Source: Macrocystis pyrifera (lineage: Eukaryota; Sar; Phaeophyceae; Laminariales; Laminariaceae). Taken from it: a stretch of 64,000 nt of DNA. Shown here piece after piece: positions 61,801-64,000 of this stretch; position 1 is the stretch's first letter; each line of letters starts with the position of its first letter. The stretch is taken from positions 12,955,979 through 13,019,978 of the forward strand of contig JASSKH010000006.1 in the NCBI GenBank assembly GCA_031763025.1, given 5' to 3'. The position numbers and the translations under genes were made by a program. Under the pieces are notes generated by a model that was given only the letters and a program-made list of their open reading frames with translations, was not told where the DNA came from and ran no database searches.

Positions 61801-63703
61801 AGTAGTGGCACTATTCAGCCGGCACTATTGTGAGCCCCCCACAGTATATGAGTCGCCGGTTAAGCTATTGGTTGGTTGTTGTGTAGGAATAATATTGCCG
61901 TCAGTTGCACGGCTGTTAATGTTTCCGGTGCTATTTCTGGTCTCTGTGGACCTCACTTGGCGCCTTTGTACACACTGTAGCTCGCGCTCTACTTTCTAAT
62001 GTCAGGTACTTGGCTTGTTTCGTCACCCAATCAACACCTGATCGTCAAGTCTGGCCACGTCACAGCCCTCGTCAGGGAGGGGACACTCTCGTGTGTCACA
62101 TATATATCAGGTATGTACATACTTCAGAAACGGAGGAAGAGCATGACATTTGCCGGTTGTTTGATCCCGCCGTTGCATCACAGGGAGGGGGGGGGCGGGG
62201 ACGAAGCGGAGAAGAATAGGGGGGGGGAGAAACTCGTGTCATGCACGGCCGTAGTCGTATGAGCATAGACCTTCGCGTCCCTGCAAGGCCGGCACGGAGC
62301 ACGTCAGATTTTCACCGACCAGGCAGACATTGATTGCTTGCACCGAGCGCGAGAAGGAAAGGAGACGGGGGTTTGTTCCTGTTTTAAAGTATGTTTAAGA
62401 TGGTCGTGGAAGACTCGGTGCGAGAGGGGCGTTAAACTTGACCCCCTTTACGTAGAACTACGGCACCCGCGTTTATTGGGACGAACCACTTGGAAAAAAG
62501 AGTGGGACTCCGGACGGAAATACCAGGAACGCATGGCATGAAGAGTAGTGTATAAATGGTCTCATTATTTTTTGTAGCAGTAAAGGGGCTCAATGAAACC
62601 GTTCGAGACTCGAAAACAGGAGCGTGCCCAACCATTCGTCACGCGAATCAGCCCGGGCTGCTGAAGTAGCTGAGACGCGTGAGGAGATTTCCATTGATCA
62701 GGCTTGCAACCGACGACACTGACGGTTTCACATATGCCTACCGCCTCTGATATTATTCCATGTAGCAGCCCGATCGCTCCGTGTAATCCTCTTCCCCGGC
62801 GAGGAGGAGGTGCGTGGAAAGGTGGGGGCGATAGCATGCGTGCGAAAGGCCATGTAGGGTATGTTGTACGCCGGCGACATCAGTCGGTCCAAACGCCCTA
62901 GCGGAGGGGGATAGGATGCTGCACCCGAGCTAGGAAAAAATGTCATCCTGACCTGACGACACGCACGTGGCGTGACACTTGATGTGCTGCTGCGCGCACC
63001 CAGACGGTTGATTTGTTCGCGGCACTGCAATCAAGAAAAAGAGGGCAATCCATGTTGTTGGAGACAAACCACTCGGACTTAGTATGAGGCATGTTTCGCC
63101 CGAGTAGGTTTTTACTAGAGCCGAGGGCTGGCCTTGGTGGAAGTGATGTTGCTGCTGACGCTATGGTGTGTGCGTGTGTGCTTTCTCATCTAATCGTTGT
63201 ATTTTCCTTACTTAAGTTTCACATAGCGAGCACTCCTCCCCTCCCCCCCCCCCAGTACGGTGCACGCTTTATTTTTATCGTTGTTTTTGTTTTTTTTAAT
63301 TCTTCCGGCGGATTGGTAAAAATAAAGCTTAAGCTCACCACCCTTCCACCACGTTCATTTTCGTGTCGTGTGTAAAAACAAAAGCGTCGCAACTCGAGAA
63401 TTGAACGCAGCATCGGAATCATGGTGCTGGGCACCATAGACCGCTGAGCTATATCACGCCAAAGAGATCGGCATATTCTTCCCTTGAATACTGAATAGTA
63501 AGACTCGTGTCGAATTGAGCATGCATGCACACGTGCAACAATTAAACAAAAGGTCTCACCTCGGGGAGTCGCGTTTCCTTGATGACTACGGCCTTGCTCA
63601 GGCGGCACTGCTGCACCAGCTTGTCCCTAACCAGCTCGTCGTTGTCTTCGGGGGAGCCCCCAACCCGCCAACGAAGATCCTCAAACTCAGACAACGCCCG
63701 ACT
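58778..63703 (-). CDS. Carbohydrate sulfotransferase-like protein (partial)
   Basis: Three minus-strand exons join in phase: 63703-63560, 60159-60014 and 58859-58778, giving 124 residues of an internal region; the 5' end is beyond the window. Sulfotransferases transfer sulfate from PAPS to hydroxyls of glycans, usually as Golgi membrane proteins. Family features in order: CRLSKAVVIKETRLPE (as in the C...AVV.K..RL block before the 3'-PAPS site), then EFLHIVRDPRAAVHGLAEAW with the hallmark VRDPRA 3'-phosphate-binding motif. CTELASRMCRT and then GKQRFRVLKYEM follow, equivalent to the L+YEDLV block. The 5'-PAPS loop must lie in an upstream exon not seen. A C-terminal exon (perhaps near 58490, reading TIYLVENEDEPDPRK to a stop) is tentative. 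The introns hold several mobile elements. Such enzymes are expanded in brown algae, which fits the suggested host. Confidence 0.85.
58905..59230. repeat. Duplicated segment, copy 1
   Basis: CGACGACCGAAAAGCAAGCG, AGGAACGCCCGCGCCTCC, TAGACCGCGTGGTGGGG and ACTATCACCCGGGTGATA match 61532-61725 in order. On the minus strand it includes a frame AGGDEEEARAFLTRLLFGRR. It lies in a sulfotransferase intron and continues into family F sequence. Confidence 0.75.
59500..59580. mobile_element. Family D MITE (degenerate)
   Basis: TTCCTAAATATAAGAAAC and CGTTCCTTAAGTCTCGATAC, followed by AGAGTGGTAC, are imperfect inverted ends. Confidence 0.45.
59615..59725. mobile_element. Family A MITE
   Basis: CTATTACGGGGGGACCATAG to CTATGGTCCCCCGTAATA. 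About 100 bases before a family H copy. Confidence 0.85.
59826..59948. mobile_element. Family H MITE-like repeat
   Basis: ATTACGGAGGGGCATAGTGA, GTAATCAGAACTCACCATAG and, at the right, CATTACTATAATATGTTCCCC. Confidence 0.6.
60014..60159 (-). CDS. Sulfotransferase exon, VRDPRA motif
   Basis: Acceptor GACACCACAG, donor TCCAG/GTGAAA. It encodes LTTEELGTEFLHIVRDPRAA and EGSKSNYNLAMAEDCTELAS. Confidence 0.9.
60283..60695 (+). repeat. ~45-base minisatellite with GTCGCCGACTAGTTACTA
   Basis: Nine or ten diverged units with AAGTCGCCGACTAGTTACTA, TTTAATAGTTGACTGGCTG or variants. One more unit (ATGAGTCGCCGGTTAAGC) appears at 61848, after the composite element that interrupts the array. Confidence 0.8.
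60763..61845. mobile_element. Composite element with GTGGGGGGCTC ends
   Basis: GGTGGGGGGCTCGAAGTAG on the left and GTGAGCCCCCCAC on the right, with repeated GGCACTAT and GATACCGGCA motifs near both ends. The ~1.08 kb between contains a copy of the 58905-59061 segment (61532-61725). The 168-codon frame inside shows no transposase signature, so the element appears non-autonomous. Confidence 0.6.
61532..61725. repeat. Duplicated segment, copy 2
   Basis: About 185 bases closely matching 58905-59095, including the AGGDEEEARAFLTRLIFGRR frame on the minus strand and ATCACCCGGGTGATAAG. Inside the composite element. Confidence 0.75.
62215..62365 (+). repeat. Family E repeat
   Basis: G-run, TCATGCACGGCCGTAGTCGT, CATAGACCTTCGCGTCCCTG, CACGTCAGATTTTCACCGAC and CAGGCAGACATTG. 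Confidence 0.75.
63382..63462 (-). pseudogene. tRNA-like sequence with A and B boxes
   Basis: On the minus strand GGCGTGATATAGCTCAGCGG contains an A-box match (TAGCTCAGCGG). GTTCAATTC 34 bases later matches the B-box consensus, and T-runs downstream resemble a Pol III terminator. Acceptor and T stems do not pair, so I read it as a tRNA pseudogene or SINE head. Confidence 0.35.
63560..63703 (-). CDS. Sulfotransferase exon, KETRL block
   Basis: Acceptor GCTTTGAGCAG, donor CCCGAG/GTGAGA; exactly 48 codons including LVQQCRLSKAVVIKETRLPE. Confidence 0.85.
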
Positions 63704-63799
63704 CTGCTCAAAGCAAACGGAACGTCCGACCAGGGAACGGGGGGTGTGAGAGAGAGAACGGGGGGTGTGAGGGAGGGAGAGAGGGAGGGAAGGGGAGGA

Positions 63800-64000
63800 G
63801 GGGGGCACTCATGTCATGCATGGCCGTAGTCGCATGGACGTAGACCACATCCCTTCATCGCCGGGATAGATCACGTCGGGTTTCGCCTGCCAGACGGTGA
63901 AAACGCCGTGGGGTGTCCGGAGAGTCGCATGAAGGGCGAGCTGCATCCTACTGAGAACCGCTTGTGATGCCGGACTCCTTTGCGTACGGATGACAGCGTC
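63800..64000 (+). repeat. Family E repeat (runs off the window)
   Basis: TCATGTCATGCATGGCCGTA, CACGTCGGGTTTCGCC, GAGAGTCGCATGAAGGGCG and GCTGCATCCTACTGAGAACC, in the same order as 3545-3800. Confidence 0.75.

Overview
The window looks like nuclear DNA of an intron-rich eukaryote. A brown alga or related stramenopile is my best guess, by inference only. The genes are small GC-rich exons with GT/AG borders, spread over introns of 0.1 to 6.6 kb. They include an axonemal LC8-type dynein light chain and a carbohydrate sulfotransferase, in a matrix of MITEs, minisatellites, triplet repeats and G-homopolymers. There is no bacterial gene organisation. I built the gene models by hand, by matching splice sites, reading phase and family motifs. 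Most long ORFs outside these models are open only by chance or because of simple repeats.

Layout, left to right. 1-3.1 kb: copia remnants (an inverted pair), G-runs and a purine-rich minisatellite. 3.1-5.4 kb (-): an R2R3 MYB-type gene. 5.4-9.6 kb: a GATC-rich repeat and a ~1.7 kb foldback element. 9.66-10.06 kb (-): a probable first exon of an alanine-rich acidic protein. 10.1-15.1 kb: no gene seen. 15.1-26.8 kb (-): a ten-exon gene for a ~365-residue EF-hand-like protein that I cannot name, with a possible further 5' exon near 29.9 kb. 32.7-37.6 kb (+): three exons of an LC8-family dynein light chain, 102 residues, complete at the 3' end. 37.7-39.4 kb: two tandem-repeat arrays. 42.7-51.6 kb (+): SEN54, a tRNA-splicing endonuclease subunit. 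Its first detected intron (6.6 kb) carries a CTG-bearing satellite, an inverted pair of LTR-like arms and AGC arrays. 51.9-52.5 kb (-): an orphan basic exon with a possible terminal exon. 53.2-56.8 kb (-): a five-exon gene of unknown function with a TPR-like stretch. 58.8-63.7 kb (-): a carbohydrate sulfotransferase whose 5' end lies beyond the right edge.

The genes do not form a pathway: transcription regulation, axonemal motility, tRNA splicing and polysaccharide sulfation are represented side by side. The repeat landscape is the most unusual part. At least seven dispersed families (A-F and H below) recur many times in 64 kb, several of them near-perfect palindromes. Some copies are inserted into one another or into minisatellites.
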